Shown one piece after another: positions 1 to 8,192 of a stretch of 64,000 nucleotides of DNA (its first letter is position 1; the number at the start of each line of letters is the position of its first letter). Position numbers and translations under genes: made by a program. The notes beneath the pieces are model-generated. The model saw nothing but the letters and a program-made list of their open reading frames with translations. It was not told the DNA's origin and made no database searches. The stretch is from Parvimonas micra (GTDB lineage Bacteria > Bacillota > Clostridia > Tissierellales > Peptoniphilaceae): assembly GCF_900637905.1 (NCBI RefSeq), contig NZ_LR134472.1, positions 1,054,001 to 1,118,000 of the forward strand, read 5' to 3'.

Positions 1-84
1 GAAAAGAAGTTTTGGATAAAAGATGAAAAAACCATTGTTGATGTTGAAACGAATACGGAATATAAAAAGGGTGACCCTAAATAA
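1..84 (+). CDS. 3' end of an unidentified protein gene (partial)
   Basis: An open frame enters from the left edge and runs 27 codons to a TAA at 82-84. The visible tail is Lys/Glu/Asp-rich and ends in KKGDPK. It is followed after 18 nt by a strong terminator, so it is the last gene of its transcript. Too short to assign a family. The product may be related to the small coding remnant at 780-926, which also sits just before a lipoprotein gene, but the two tails do not resemble each other by eye. Confidence 0.6.
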   Translation, partial: EKKFWIKDEKTIVDVETNTEYKKGDPK

Positions 85-102
85 ATATGTGAAATTAATT
101 AA

Positions 103-136
103 ACAACTAATGGTTTTTGCCATTAGTTGTTTTTTT
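103..136 (+). terminator. Rho-independent terminator
   Basis: Perfect 11-bp stem ACAACTAATGG / CCATTAGTTGT around loop TTTTTG, followed by a T run. It ends the upstream partial gene and lies just before the first lipoprotein gene. Confidence 0.9.
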
Positions 137-161
137 AAAAATAAGAAGTAAGGGGGATGTT

Positions 162-761
162 ATGAAAAATAAATTTAAAATTTTATTTCTATCGTTCTTT
201 TTATTGACTTCTTGTAGCAATGGAAGAACTAAATCGTATGAAAATAATTTTAGAAAATATCAATATGGGAATGATATTTTTATAGAGGCTAAGATGGATG
301 CTTATAGAAATTTGAATGATGTTGAAAAGGAAACGGAAGTAATTGTTTTAGGTAAAAAAATAAAACAAAATCCGTCAACAATACAAAAAAATAATGGTTA
401 TGTTAATGGTGTATATACAATCTCGAATTTTAAAATAGAAAAGGTTTTTAAAGGTAATTTTAAACCGAGAGATGTTGTAGATGTTTTTGAAAGTGCCGGA
501 ATAGATGAGAAAACGGGAAAGATTTATCATATTGAAGGATATGAGTTAATGGAAAAGGATGAGAAATATTTACTGTTTTTAAGGCATTCGGAAACTGATC
601 CGTGGTATATGATATCAGGATTAAAATTTGGTAAAATTTCACTTTCAGGTAAAAAATCAGAGTTCAGAATAGAATTAGAAAAAGCAGATCATTATCCGGA
701 ATCTTTTGAACTTGAAGGTAAAATAAGAGAAGAAGCAATAAAAAAATATATTGAAAAGTAG
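162..761 (+). CDS. Predicted lipoprotein, copy A of a tandem pair
   Basis: Secreted lipoprotein of unknown function, 199 aa. The start is the ATG at 162, preceded by AGGGGGA; an upstream in-frame ATG at 117 lies inside the terminator hairpin and is rejected. The N terminus has two Lys, a hydrophobic stretch and a lipobox L-T-S-C with the lipidated Cys at residue 18, so the mature protein should be membrane-anchored on the outer face. The rest looks soluble and mostly beta, with a segment reading F-K-I-E-K-V-F-K-G-N near residue 110 and KYLLFLRHSETDPWY around residue 145, a pattern I recognise only as an uncharacterised secreted family. It is a near-duplicate of the gene at 942-1547. Function unknown; an immunity role is a speculation raised in the findings. 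Confidence 0.85.
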   Translation: MKNKFKILFLSFFLLTSCSNGRTKSYENNFRKYQYGNDIFIEAKMDAYRNLNDVEKETEVIVLGKKIKQNPSTIQKNNGYVNGVYTISNFKIEKVFKGNFKPRDVVDVFESAGIDEKTGKIYHIEGYELMEKDEKYLLFLRHSETDPWYMISGLKFGKISLSGKKSEFRIELEKADHYPESFELEGKIREEAIKKYIEK

Positions 762-779
762 TAATTTAAAAGATAGAAT

Positions 780-926
780 AATCATAAAACAAAAGAGTTG
801 GAAGTCCAACTGTTATCACGTACACAACCAGCAAATAATTCAAGATTTGTTATGAGAGCTAAAGGATTTAATTATAAACCTTATCCACTATCAGATGATA
901 AAGCTGGAATTTTAGCTAAGTATTAG
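780..926 (+). pseudogene. Start-less coding remnant between the lipoprotein copies
   Basis: About 45 codons remain open to TAG at 924-926, with a balanced composition (tail residues include NNSRFVMRAKGF, then YKPYPLSDDKAGILAKY). There is no good start codon or ribosome site in frame, and a stop lies close upstream, so it looks like the 3' scar of a larger gene. It ends 15 nt before the second lipoprotein gene. No family recognised. Confidence 0.4.
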
Positions 927-941
927 TGTTAGGAGGAAGTT

Positions 942-1547
942 ATGAAAAATAAATTTAAAATTTTATTTCTATCGTTCATTTTATTGACTTCTTGTAGCAA
1001 TGGAAGAACTAAATCGTATGAAAATAATTTTAGAAAAAATCAATATGGGAATCATATTATTGCAGATGCTAAGCTAGATTATTATGGAAATTTGAATGAT
1101 GTTGAAAAGGAAACAGAAGTAATTGTTTTGGGTAAAAAAATAAAACAAAATCCATCTACAATAAAAAAGGATAAAGTTTATAATGGTGTTTATGGGGCAT
1201 ATACAATCTCGAATTTTAAAATAGAAAAGGTTTTTAAAGGTAATTTTAAACCGGGAGATGTTATAGATGTTTATGAAAGCTCCGGAATAGATGAGGAAAC
1301 GGGAAAGATTTATCATATTGCAGGATATGAGTTAATGGAAAAGGATGAGGAATATTTACTGTTTTTAAGACATTCGGAAACTGATCCATGGTATATGATA
1401 TCAGGATTGAAATTTGGTAAAATTTCACTTTCAGGTAAAAAATCAGAGTTCAGAATAGAATTAGAAAAAGCAGATCATTATCCGGAATCTTTTGAACTTG
1501 AAGGTAAAATAAGAGAAGAAGCAATAAAAAAATATATTGAAAAGTAG
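942..1547 (+). CDS. Predicted lipoprotein, copy B of a tandem pair
   Basis: 201-aa lipoprotein, near-identical to the gene at 162-761. The first 16 codons differ only in one or two bases and the last ~70 codons are almost unchanged, while residues 30-70 have diverged (for example HIIADAKLDYYGN against DIFIEAKMDAYRN). A good ribosome site (AGGAGG) precedes the ATG at 942. Signal peptide with lipobox LTSC, Cys at residue 18. Divergence concentrated in one N-terminal block after a recent duplication suggests either relaxed constraint or selection for a different partner there; this is inference. Followed by its own terminator. Confidence 0.85.
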   Translation: MKNKFKILFLSFILLTSCSNGRTKSYENNFRKNQYGNHIIADAKLDYYGNLNDVEKETEVIVLGKKIKQNPSTIKKDKVYNGVYGAYTISNFKIEKVFKGNFKPGDVIDVYESSGIDEETGKIYHIAGYELMEKDEEYLLFLRHSETDPWYMISGLKFGKISLSGKKSEFRIELEKADHYPESFELEGKIREEAIKKYIEK

Positions 1548-1565
1548 TGATAAAAAATTTTGAAT

Positions 1566-1601
1566 GCAGTCTGTTGAGTGGTTTTTACAGACTGCTTTTT
1601 T
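1566..1601 (+). terminator. Rho-independent terminator
   Basis: Nine-bp stem GCAGTCTGT / ACAGACTGC with a 12-nt loop and TTTTTT tail, just after lipoprotein copy B. Confidence 0.9.
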
Positions 1602-1666
1602 ATGAAAAATATCCTTAACTTTTATAATTTAATTTTTTTACTTTAGGGAAAAATTTACTTACAATA

Positions 1667-1695
1667 TTGACAAAAAAATTTTTTTATGTTCTAAT
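1667..1695 (+). promoter_or_regulatory. Promoter of bioY
   Basis: TTGACA, 17-bp spacer, TCTAAT (one mismatch to consensus -10). It lies 33 nt before the bioY start. No obvious operator palindrome is visible here. Confidence 0.65.
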
Positions 1696-1728
1696 TTTTA
1701 AGTAAAAATTTTAAAGAAAGGAGATATT

Positions 1729-2247
1729 ATGAAGATAAGTGCAAAAGATCTCACTTTAGTAGCCTTATTTAGTGCATTAATTGCCGTTGGAGCATTTATA
1801 AAGATTCCATTTCTACTTGTTCCGATTACATTACAAACGCTATTTATTGTTCTGTCAGCATTGGTGTTGGAACGTAAATTAGCTGTATTAAGTGTAATTG
1901 TATATATAATGATTGGGCTTGTAGGATTTCCTATATTTGCAAATGGTGGAGGAATAAATTATATTTTCAGTCCAACTTTTGGATACTTGGTATCATTTAT
2001 ATTTGCAACTTATTTTATTTCTAGCTTTAAGGAAAAGAATATTTATATAAGTACTGCTATTGGAATGTTAATTATTTATGCTCTAGGAATGATGTATTTT
2101 GTATTTATACAATATGTGCTTAATGGGAAAGTGTATTTAATAAATTATTTATTTTATAATTTATTTTTAGTTTTTTTACCCGGAGATATACTTTCTTGTG
2201 TAGTTGCAATCATTGGATATAGAAAGATACTTAGATTAAAGAAATAG
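1729..2247 (+). CDS. bioY: BioY, biotin-specific S component of an ECF transporter
   Basis: Integral membrane protein (172 aa) that binds biotin outside the cell and delivers it with an ECF energizing module (not present in this window). The sequence is hydrophobic throughout, about six helices, and opens with the family-typical segment KDLTLVALFSALIAVGAFIK; the conserved stretch around VGFPIFANGGG (residues ~65-75) matches the BioY family. A strong ribosome site AAAGGAG precedes the ATG. It is monocistronic, between its own promoter and terminator, and directly precedes the acc/fab operon that needs biotin for AccB, and birA is also nearby. Family assignment is confident. Confidence 0.92.
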   Translation: MKISAKDLTLVALFSALIAVGAFIKIPFLLVPITLQTLFIVLSALVLERKLAVLSVIVYIMIGLVGFPIFANGGGINYIFSPTFGYLVSFIFATYFISSFKEKNIYISTAIGMLIIYALGMMYFVFIQYVLNGKVYLINYLFYNLFLVFLPGDILSCVVAIIGYRKILRLKK

Positions 2248-2270
2248 AACTTTTTAATAATTTTTTAGAA

Positions 2271-2320
2271 ACAATACTCTTTTTGATTTTTTATCAAATT
2301 AAGGGGGGTGTTGTTTTTTT
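2271..2320 (+). terminator. Terminator after bioY
   Basis: Fourteen-bp stem with several G.U pairs between 2271-2284 and 2301-2314, with a 16-nt loop that itself contains GAT/ATC, then a T run. Less compact than the other terminators in the window. Confidence 0.6.
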
Positions 2321-2356
2321 GTGTTTTTATAAAAATTTAAGTTTCTTAAAAAATAC

Positions 2357-2385
2357 TTGACATTATAAAACAAATAATATATAAT
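2357..2385 (+). promoter_or_regulatory. Consensus sigma-A promoter of the fatty-acid operon
   Basis: Perfect TTGACA, 17-bp spacer, perfect TATAAT (2380-2385). The last base of the -10 element is the first base of the first FabT operator, so repressor binding would block polymerase directly. Confidence 0.9.
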
Positions 2386-2427
2386 TTGACTGTCAAAACT
2401 TTGACTGTCAAATATTTGATAATCAAA
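2385..2427 (+). promoter_or_regulatory. Three phased FabT-type operators
   Basis: Three 13-bp palindromes start at 2385, 2400 and 2415, exactly 15 bp apart: TTTGACTGTCAAA twice and TTTGATAATCAAA once. They match the FabT operator known from streptococci (TTTGA-N3-TCAAA core). They occupy the -10 edge and early transcribed region before acpP. A MarR-family gene of the FabT type lies at 13463. Confidence 0.85.
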
Positions 2428-2447
2428 ATAAAAAAGGAGATAAAATT

Positions 2448-2675
2448 ATGTTAGAAAAAGTTAGAGAAATTTTAGTAGAATCATTAAATATCGAAGGAAG
2501 TGAGGTAGTTCCCACTGCAAGATTAAATGAAGATTTAGGAATTGATTCTTTATCATCTATTGAACTTGCATTGGAAATAGAATCAGAATTCGATATAAAA
2601 ATTGAAGATGAAGAATTAATGAAATTACAAACTGTACAAGATGTAATAGATATTATTAACTCAAAGACGAAGTAG
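2448..2675 (+). CDS. acpP: Acyl carrier protein
   Basis: 75-aa acidic carrier that holds growing acyl chains on a 4'-phosphopantetheine arm in the cytoplasm. The attachment site is Ser34 in the motif GIDSLSSIEL. Length and charge pattern are typical of type II ACP. The ribosome site AAAAGGAG precedes the ATG. It is the first gene of the operon, immediately behind the FabT operators, so it should be the most directly controlled product; its acyl form is the known co-repressor of FabT in streptococci. Confidence 0.97.
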   Translation: MLEKVREILVESLNIEGSEVVPTARLNEDLGIDSLSSIELALEIESEFDIKIEDEELMKLQTVQDVIDIINSKTK

Positions 2676-2717
2676 TAAGCTATCAAAACTAGCTTACTAA
2701 ATTTTTAGGAGAAATTT

Positions 2718-3155
2718 ATGGATATTGACAAGATAAATAGTATTATTGAATTGTTTAAAAATTCAGGTTTAGATGAAATGACTTTAGAACTTAAAGATTT
2801 TAAGATCAATTTGAAAAATAATAAAGTTGAATATGTTACTAAAGAGGTAGTAAATGTTGTAGAGAAAAGTAATTCTGTAAAACCTGTAAAAGAAGAGAAA
2901 CAAGTTGATGATACTAACGGTGAATGGATTAAAGCTCCTTTTGTTGGAACTTTTTATGCTGCACCAAGTGCTAATGAAGCACCTTATGTAAAAGTTGGTC
3001 AAAAGATAAAAGAAGGTGATATTATTTGTATTTTGGAAGCTATGAAAGTTATGAACGAAATAAAATCCAATAAGAGTGGAACTGTGCTTGAAATTAAAGC
3101 ACAAAATGGAAATATGGTTGAATTTAATGAGGAGCTTATCTTGATAGGAGATTAA
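2718..3155 (+). CDS. accB: Biotin carboxyl carrier protein of acetyl-CoA carboxylase
   Basis: 145-aa BCCP. The C-terminal biotinyl domain (about residues 70-145) contains EAMKVMNE with the biotinylated Lys at residue 110. A flexible linker (~45-68, rich in Val, Lys, Glu) joins it to an N-terminal helix-strand region. It carries carboxybiotin between AccC and the AccAD carboxyltransferase. Only 1 nt separates it from accC. It is the substrate of the BirA ligase encoded at 12586-13356. Confidence 0.97.
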   Translation: MDIDKINSIIELFKNSGLDEMTLELKDFKINLKNNKVEYVTKEVVNVVEKSNSVKPVKEEKQVDDTNGEWIKAPFVGTFYAAPSANEAPYVKVGQKIKEGDIICILEAMKVMNEIKSNKSGTVLEIKAQNGNMVEFNEELILIGD

Positions 3156-3156
3156 G

Positions 3157-4524
3157 ATGATTAGAAAGTTACTAGTTGCTAATCGTGGTGAAATAGCAGT
3201 AAGAATAATTAGAACTTGCAAAGAAATGGGGATAACCTCTGTTGCAGTTCATTCGGTTGGAGATAAGGAAGCGTTGCATGTTAATTTGGCAGATGAAGCA
3301 ATATGTATAGGTCCTGATAATCCTTTACAATCATATCTTAATATGAATAATATTATTCAAGCTGCTTGTAGTAGCGGATGTGATGCAATTCATCCAGGAT
3401 TTGGATTTTTAAGTGAGAATCCAAAATTTGCAAAATTAGTTGAAGAATGTGGTTTAATTTTTGTAGGTCCTAATCATAAATTGATAAGTATGTTAGGGGA
3501 TAAAAATGAAGCCAGATTACAAATGATAAATATTGGAGTTCCAGTTATTCCTGGAACAAAAAATGTCATTGAAAATGTTGAGGAAGGACTTTTAGAAGCA
3601 GAAAAAATTGGATATCCAGTTATCATCAAAGCCTCTAGTGGTGGTGGTGGTAAAGGAATGAGAATAGTTTGGGATAGTTCTGATTTTATTGAAAATTTTA
3701 ATACTGCAAAATCTGAGGCAAAAGTTAGTTTTAATGATGATAGAGTTTATATTGAAAAATATATTGAATTACCAAAACATATTGAAGTACAAATTTTAGG
3801 GGATATGTTTGGAAATGTAATTCATCTATATGAACGTGATTGTTCAATGCAAAGGAAAAATCAAAAAATTTTGGAAGAGGCGCCTTGTCATGTTCTTGAT
3901 AAAAAAATTCGAGAAAAGTTGATTACAGACGCTGTTAAAATTTGTAAGCATTTAAAATATTATTCAGCTGGAACTATTGAGTTTTTAGTTGATAAGTCAG
4001 GCAATTATTATTTTATGGAAATGAACACCAGAATTCAAGTAGAACATCCTATTACAGAGATGATTACGGGAGTTGATATAGTAAGGCAACAAATACGTGT
4101 TGCATCCGGATTAAAGCTAAATATCAAGCAAAAGGATATAAAAATCAAAGGATATTCTATTGAATGCAGGATAACTGCTGAAGATACTAAGAATAATTTT
4201 GCACCTTCTCCAGGTAAGATTGAATTTTTGAATCTACCTTGTGGGAATGGAGTTCGTATTGAAACTGCAGTTTATAATGGTTATACAATTCCACCTTTTT
4301 ATGATTCTATGATTATGAAGGTGATAGCTTATGCTCCTACAAGATTAGCTTGCATTAAGAAGATGAGAGCTGCTCTTGAGGAATTATTTGTTGATGGAAT
4401 AAGTACGAATATAGAGTTTCAATATTTGTTATTACACAGTCCAAATTTTATTAATGGTAGATATGATACTGGATATGTTGCAAAATATATAAAGGAGTTA
4501 AGTGAAAATGCAGAATATATTTAA
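3157..4524 (+). CDS. accC: Biotin carboxylase subunit of acetyl-CoA carboxylase
   Basis: 455-aa ATP-grasp enzyme that carboxylates the biotin on AccB using bicarbonate and ATP. Visible hallmarks: N-terminal [20 protein letters not shown], the glycine-rich ATP loop [10 protein letters not shown] (~residues 165-175), catalytic/metal region [15 protein letters not shown] (~288-302). Length is normal. The 3' end overlaps accD. Only 1 nt separates its start from the accB stop, suggesting translational coupling. Confidence 0.97.
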   Translation: MIRKLLVANRGEIAVRIIRTCKEMGITSVAVHSVGDKEALHVNLADEAICIGPDNPLQSYLNMNNIIQAACSSGCDAIHPGFGFLSENPKFAKLVEECGLIFVGPNHKLISMLGDKNEARLQMINIGVPVIPGTKNVIENVEEGLLEAEKIGYPVIIKASSGGGGKGMRIVWDSSDFIENFNTAKSEAKVSFNDDRVYIEKYIELPKHIEVQILGDMFGNVIHLYERDCSMQRKNQKILEEAPCHVLDKKIREKLITDAVKICKHLKYYSAGTIEFLVDKSGNYYFMEMNTRIQVEHPITEMITGVDIVRQQIRVASGLKLNIKQKDIKIKGYSIECRITAEDTKNNFAPSPGKIEFLNLPCGNGVRIETAVYNGYTIPPFYDSMIMKVIAYAPTRLACIKKMRAALEELFVDGISTNIEFQYLLLHSPNFINGRYDTGYVAKYIKELSENAEYI

Positions 4525-5374
4525 TACTAGAAAAAATAAAATAAGTAAACTTAAAATTTATAGAAAAAATAATACTACATTTTTACCAAAGGAAATTCCT
4601 GACGATCTTTTCAAAGCTTGTCCAAATTGTAATGAGAATATCACTAATGAAGAGTGGGAGTCCAATTTATATGTTTGTAGTAAATGTGGACATCATTTGA
4701 GAATTGGAGCTCCAGAGAGAATTAGAGAGCTTTGTGATATTAACTCCTTTGATGAATTTGATGCTGAAATTACTACCTTTAATGAAGAAAATTTTTATCA
4801 ATATGATGAAAAGCTTGAAAAAGCTAAAGCAAATAGTGGAATAAATGAGGCTGTGGTTTGTGGAATTGGAGAAATTTCAGGAAAAAAAGTCGTTATTTGT
4901 GCTATGGATAGTAATTTTATGATGGGAAGCATGGGAAAAGTTGTAGGAGAAAAGATTACACGTTCAATTGAATATGCGACATTAAAAAAATTACCTTTAA
5001 TTATAGCAACTGCAAGTGGTGGTGCCAGAATGCAAGAGGGAATTATTTCTTTAATGCAAATGGCAAAAACGAGTTCGGCTTTGAAAAAACATAATGATAA
5101 AGGCTTATTATATATAACTATTTTAACAGATCCAACTACAGGAGGAGTGAGTGCCAGTTTTGCAATGCTAGGAGATATAATTATTGCGGAACCCAATGCT
5201 CTTATCGGATTTGCAGGAAAGAGAGTTATTGAAAAAACTATAAATGAAAGTTTGCCTGAAGAGTTTCAAAGAAGTGAATTTTTATTAAAAAAAGGCTTTG
5301 TAGATTTTATAGTAAGTAGAAATAAATTAAAAGATACAATACATAAACTTTTAATTTTACATGGAGTGAAGTAA
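4508..5374 (+). CDS. accD: Acetyl-CoA carboxylase carboxyltransferase beta subunit
   Basis: About 288 aa. It has the N-terminal four-Cys zinc ribbon of AccD (CPNC and CSKC, near residues 38-60) followed by the crotonase-like carboxyltransferase domain with [18 protein letters not shown] and the [16 protein letters not shown] motif. It forms the alpha2beta2 transferase with AccA. The start is probably ATG 4508, 10 nt after AAAGGAG; the GTG at 4502 is an alternative only 4 nt from that site. It overlaps the accC end by 17 nt and its TAA overlaps the accA ATG. Confidence 0.95.
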   Translation: MQNIFNTRKNKISKLKIYRKNNTTFLPKEIPDDLFKACPNCNENITNEEWESNLYVCSKCGHHLRIGAPERIRELCDINSFDEFDAEITTFNEENFYQYDEKLEKAKANSGINEAVVCGIGEISGKKVVICAMDSNFMMGSMGKVVGEKITRSIEYATLKKLPLIIATASGGARMQEGIISLMQMAKTSSALKKHNDKGLLYITILTDPTTGGVSASFAMLGDIIIAEPNALIGFAGKRVIEKTINESLPEEFQRSEFLLKKGFVDFIVSRNKLKDTIHKLLILHGVK

Positions 5375-6291
5375 TGGAATATAAAGATTATGAAGTAATT
5401 ATAAAGGATCTTTTAAAGAAAAAAAGTAGTGCAACAGATGAAAAAGAAAAAGAAATTTTAAAAAATAAAATAAGAAAATTTTGTTATGAAGCAAATCAGA
5501 ATTTAACTTCTTGGGATAGAGTTTGTATTGCAAGAAATAAATCACATCCTAAAGCAGAAGATTATATAAAAAGATTATTTTCAAATTTCATTGAATTACA
5601 TGGAGATCGCTATTATGGAGATGATAAGGCTATAATTTCGGGAATTGGGATGTTTCACGACATTCCTGTTACTATAATAGCACAAGCAAAGGGAAAGACT
5701 ACAGAAGAAAATATTGAAAGAAATTTTGGAATGAGTAATCCGGAAGGTTATCGTAAAGCAATTAGACTTGCAAAACAGGCGGAAAAATTTAACAGACCAA
5801 TTATAACTTTTGTTGATACTGCTGGAGCTTACCCAGGAAAAGATGCAGAAGAAAGAGGACAGGCAGAGGCTATTGCTAAATGTTTATTTGAATTTTCGAC
5901 AATTGAAACACCTATAATATGTGTTGTAATCGGAGAAGGTGGAAGCGGTGGAGCTCTTGCTCTTAGTGTGGGCGATAGTATTATTATGCTTGAAAATTCA
6001 ATTTATTCTATTTTATCGCCAGAAGGATTCTCATCAATTTTATGGAAAGATGAAACAAAATGTAAAGAAGCTAGTGAAATGATGAAACTTACAGCTTCAG
6101 ATTTAAGAGATAAAAATATAGTTGATGAAATAATAAGAGAACCTTTTGGTGGAGCACAAAATAATTTTTCCGAAGTGATAAAACTTTTAGATGAATGTAT
6201 CTATAAAAAAATCAAAGAATTGAGAAAAGTTAGTAAAAGTAGTTTGCTTTCTAATAGATATAAAAAATATAGGAATATTGGAGTTTATTAA
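5374..6291 (+). CDS. accA: Acetyl-CoA carboxylase carboxyltransferase alpha subunit
   Basis: 305 aa, partner of AccD in transferring CO2 from carboxybiotin to acetyl-CoA. Family signatures are clear: ELHGDRYYGDDKAIISGIG (~75-93), IAQAKGKTTEENIERNFGMS, TFVDTAGAYPGKDAEERGQ, and the oxyanion region GEGGSGGALALSVGD. The start ATG overlaps the accD stop (TAATG), as does the next junction with fabH, so accD-accA-fabH are translationally coupled. Confidence 0.97.
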   Translation: MEYKDYEVIIKDLLKKKSSATDEKEKEILKNKIRKFCYEANQNLTSWDRVCIARNKSHPKAEDYIKRLFSNFIELHGDRYYGDDKAIISGIGMFHDIPVTIIAQAKGKTTEENIERNFGMSNPEGYRKAIRLAKQAEKFNRPIITFVDTAGAYPGKDAEERGQAEAIAKCLFEFSTIETPIICVVIGEGGSGGALALSVGDSIIMLENSIYSILSPEGFSSILWKDETKCKEASEMMKLTASDLRDKNIVDEIIREPFGGAQNNFSEVIKLLDECIYKKIKELRKVSKSSLLSNRYKKYRNIGVY

Positions 6292-7238
6292 TGAAAATTT
6301 TAGGTTTTGGGAAAGCTGTTCCTAGAAAAATTGTTACAAATGATGATCTTTCAAAATTTGTAGAAACAAGTGATGAGTGGATTTTTCAGAGAACAGGAAT
6401 AAGAGAACGTAGAATTTCCGATGAAAACACAAGTGAATTGGCATATAGATCAGCTGTTGAAGCAATAGAAAATTCAAATATTGATAAAAATGAAATAGAC
6501 TTAATTGTTTGCGCAACAATGACTCCTGATAATTTTACTCCTTCAGTAGCATGTATGGTACAAGAAAAGTTGGGACTAGGAGATAATGTTACTGCATTTG
6601 ATGTAAATGCTGCATGTACAGGTTTTGTATTTGCCTTAAAAATTGTAGCTTCTATGCTTAATACATATCATAAAAAAGCATTAATAATAGGCTGTGAAAC
6701 ACTTAGTAAAATAATAAATTTTGAAGATAGAAATACATGTGTTTTGTTTGGAGATGGAGCCGGAGCAATTGTTGTAGAAAAAGACGAGAAAAATGAGGAA
6801 TTTTACACTTGTAGTTTAGGAAATGACAAAGATCTCATTGCTGAAAATGTAGAAATGAATTTTGAAATGAAAAACAAAGTTCTTAAATCTGGCTTTTTAA
6901 AGATGGATGGTAAAGAAGTATTTAAATTTGCTATAAATGTTGTAGAAAAATCTATAAATAAAATTTTAGATATGAATAATTTAAAAATTGAAGATATTAA
7001 TTTGATTATTCCACATCAAGCAAATCAGAGAATAATAAATAATGTTGCTAAAAAATTTAATATAAGTAATGATAAGTTTTTTGTTAATTTAGAAAAATAC
7101 GGCAATACAAGTGCTGCAAGTATCCCAATGGCTCTTTGTGAAGCCTTTGAATCAAAAAAAATTACAAAAGGAGATAAAGTAATTTTAGTTGGCTTTGGTG
7201 GAGGATTAACTTGGGGTTCTACAATTATTGAAATATAG
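6291..7238 (+). CDS. fabH: Beta-ketoacyl-ACP synthase III
   Basis: 315-aa initiating condensing enzyme; joins acetyl-CoA (or a branched starter) to malonyl-ACP. The catalytic triad is visible: Cys109 in NAACTGF, His242 in PHQANQRI and Asn272 in GNTSAA. C-terminal GFGGGLTWGS is typical. Start ATG overlaps the accA stop. Substrate preference for straight or branched primers cannot be read from the sequence. Confidence 0.97.
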   Translation: MKILGFGKAVPRKIVTNDDLSKFVETSDEWIFQRTGIRERRISDENTSELAYRSAVEAIENSNIDKNEIDLIVCATMTPDNFTPSVACMVQEKLGLGDNVTAFDVNAACTGFVFALKIVASMLNTYHKKALIIGCETLSKIINFEDRNTCVLFGDGAGAIVVEKDEKNEEFYTCSLGNDKDLIAENVEMNFEMKNKVLKSGFLKMDGKEVFKFAINVVEKSINKILDMNNLKIEDINLIIPHQANQRIINNVAKKFNISNDKFFVNLEKYGNTSAASIPMALCEAFESKKITKGDKVILVGFGGGLTWGSTIIEI

Positions 7239-7247
7239 GAGAAGATA

Positions 7248-8192
7248 ATGATAAATGAAATATTAGGAATAAAATATCCGATTTTTCAAGGTGCGATGGC
7301 AAATATTTCAACTGCAGAATTTGCAGCAGATGTTAGTAATTCGGGTGCTCTTGGAATTATCGGAACTGGTGCAATGGATGCCAAAATGGTAAGGGAGTCT
7401 ATAAAAAAATGTAAAGAACTTACTGATAAACCTTTTGGAGTTAATGTAATGCTTATGAATCCCTATTGCGATGAAATAATTGAGGTTATTTTAGATGAAA
7501 AAGTTGCAGTTGTTACTACAGGAGCAGGAAACCCGGGAGTTTATGTTGAAAAATTAAAAGCTCAAGGAATAAAAGTTATTCCAGTTGTTCCAAGTGTTGC
7601 TCTTGCAAGAAGAATGGAAAGTGTCGGTGTTGATGCAGTTATAGTTGAGGGAACCGAATCTGGAGGGCATGTTGGAGAACTTTCAACAATGGCTCTCGTT
7701 CCACAGGTAGTTGATGCGATAAATATTCCAGTAATTGCTGCAGGAGGAATTGCTGACGGCAGAGGTTTTAATGCTGCTATAAGTTTGGGAGCAATTGGTG
7801 TGCAAGTAGGTACTTGTCTACTAGTTGCTAAAGAATGTCCAGTTCATCAAAATTATAAAAATGCTGTAATTAAAGCAAAAGATATAGACACTGTTGTTAC
7901 TGGTCGTAGTATAAATACACCGGTTAGAATTTTAAAAAATGATATGAGTAGAAAATTCTTACAATTAGAAAAAGAAGTTTCATCAAGGGAAGAATTAGAA
8001 AAGTTAACTTTAGGTTCTTTAAAAAGAGCTGTAATTGAAGGTGATGTTAAAAATGGTTCTGTGATGCTTGGACAAATTTCAGGTATGATAAAAGAAGAAA
8101 AAACATTGAAAGAAATTTTTGAAAATATTATGGAAGAAAGCAAAATAGAATTTAAAAGATTAAAAAATTTAATAGGGGGAGACAATGCTTAA
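7248..8192 (+). CDS. fabK: Enoyl-ACP reductase II (FabK), flavoprotein
   Basis: 314-aa FMN-dependent TIM-barrel enzyme that performs the last reduction of each elongation cycle. It matches FabK in length and motifs: IKYPIFQGAMANIST at the start, EGTESGGHVGELSTMALVPQV (~132-152), IPVIAAGGIADGRG and LGAIGVQVGT. No FabI-type reductase is present in the window, so this should be the essential enoyl reductase here and would make the organism insensitive to FabI-directed inhibitors such as triclosan (family knowledge). It overlaps the next gene by 8 nt. Confidence 0.92.
   Translation: MINEILGIKYPIFQGAMANISTAEFAADVSNSGALGIIGTGAMDAKMVRESIKKCKELTDKPFGVNVMLMNPYCDEIIEVILDEKVAVVTTGAGNPGVYVEKLKAQGIKVIPVVPSVALARRMESVGVDAVIVEGTESGGHVGELSTMALVPQVVDAINIPVIAAGGIADGRGFNAAISLGAIGVQVGTCLLVAKECPVHQNYKNAVIKAKDIDTVVTGRSINTPVRILKNDMSRKFLQLEKEVSSREELEKLTLGSLKRAVIEGDVKNGSVMLGQISGMIKEEKTLKEIFENIMEESKIEFKRLKNLIGGDNA

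Noticed and set aside
117-161. N-terminally extended form of lipoprotein copy A starting at 117
   Set aside because: The extension lies inside the terminator hairpin and would place 15 residues before the signal peptide; ATG 162 has the ribosome site and matches the start of copy B.
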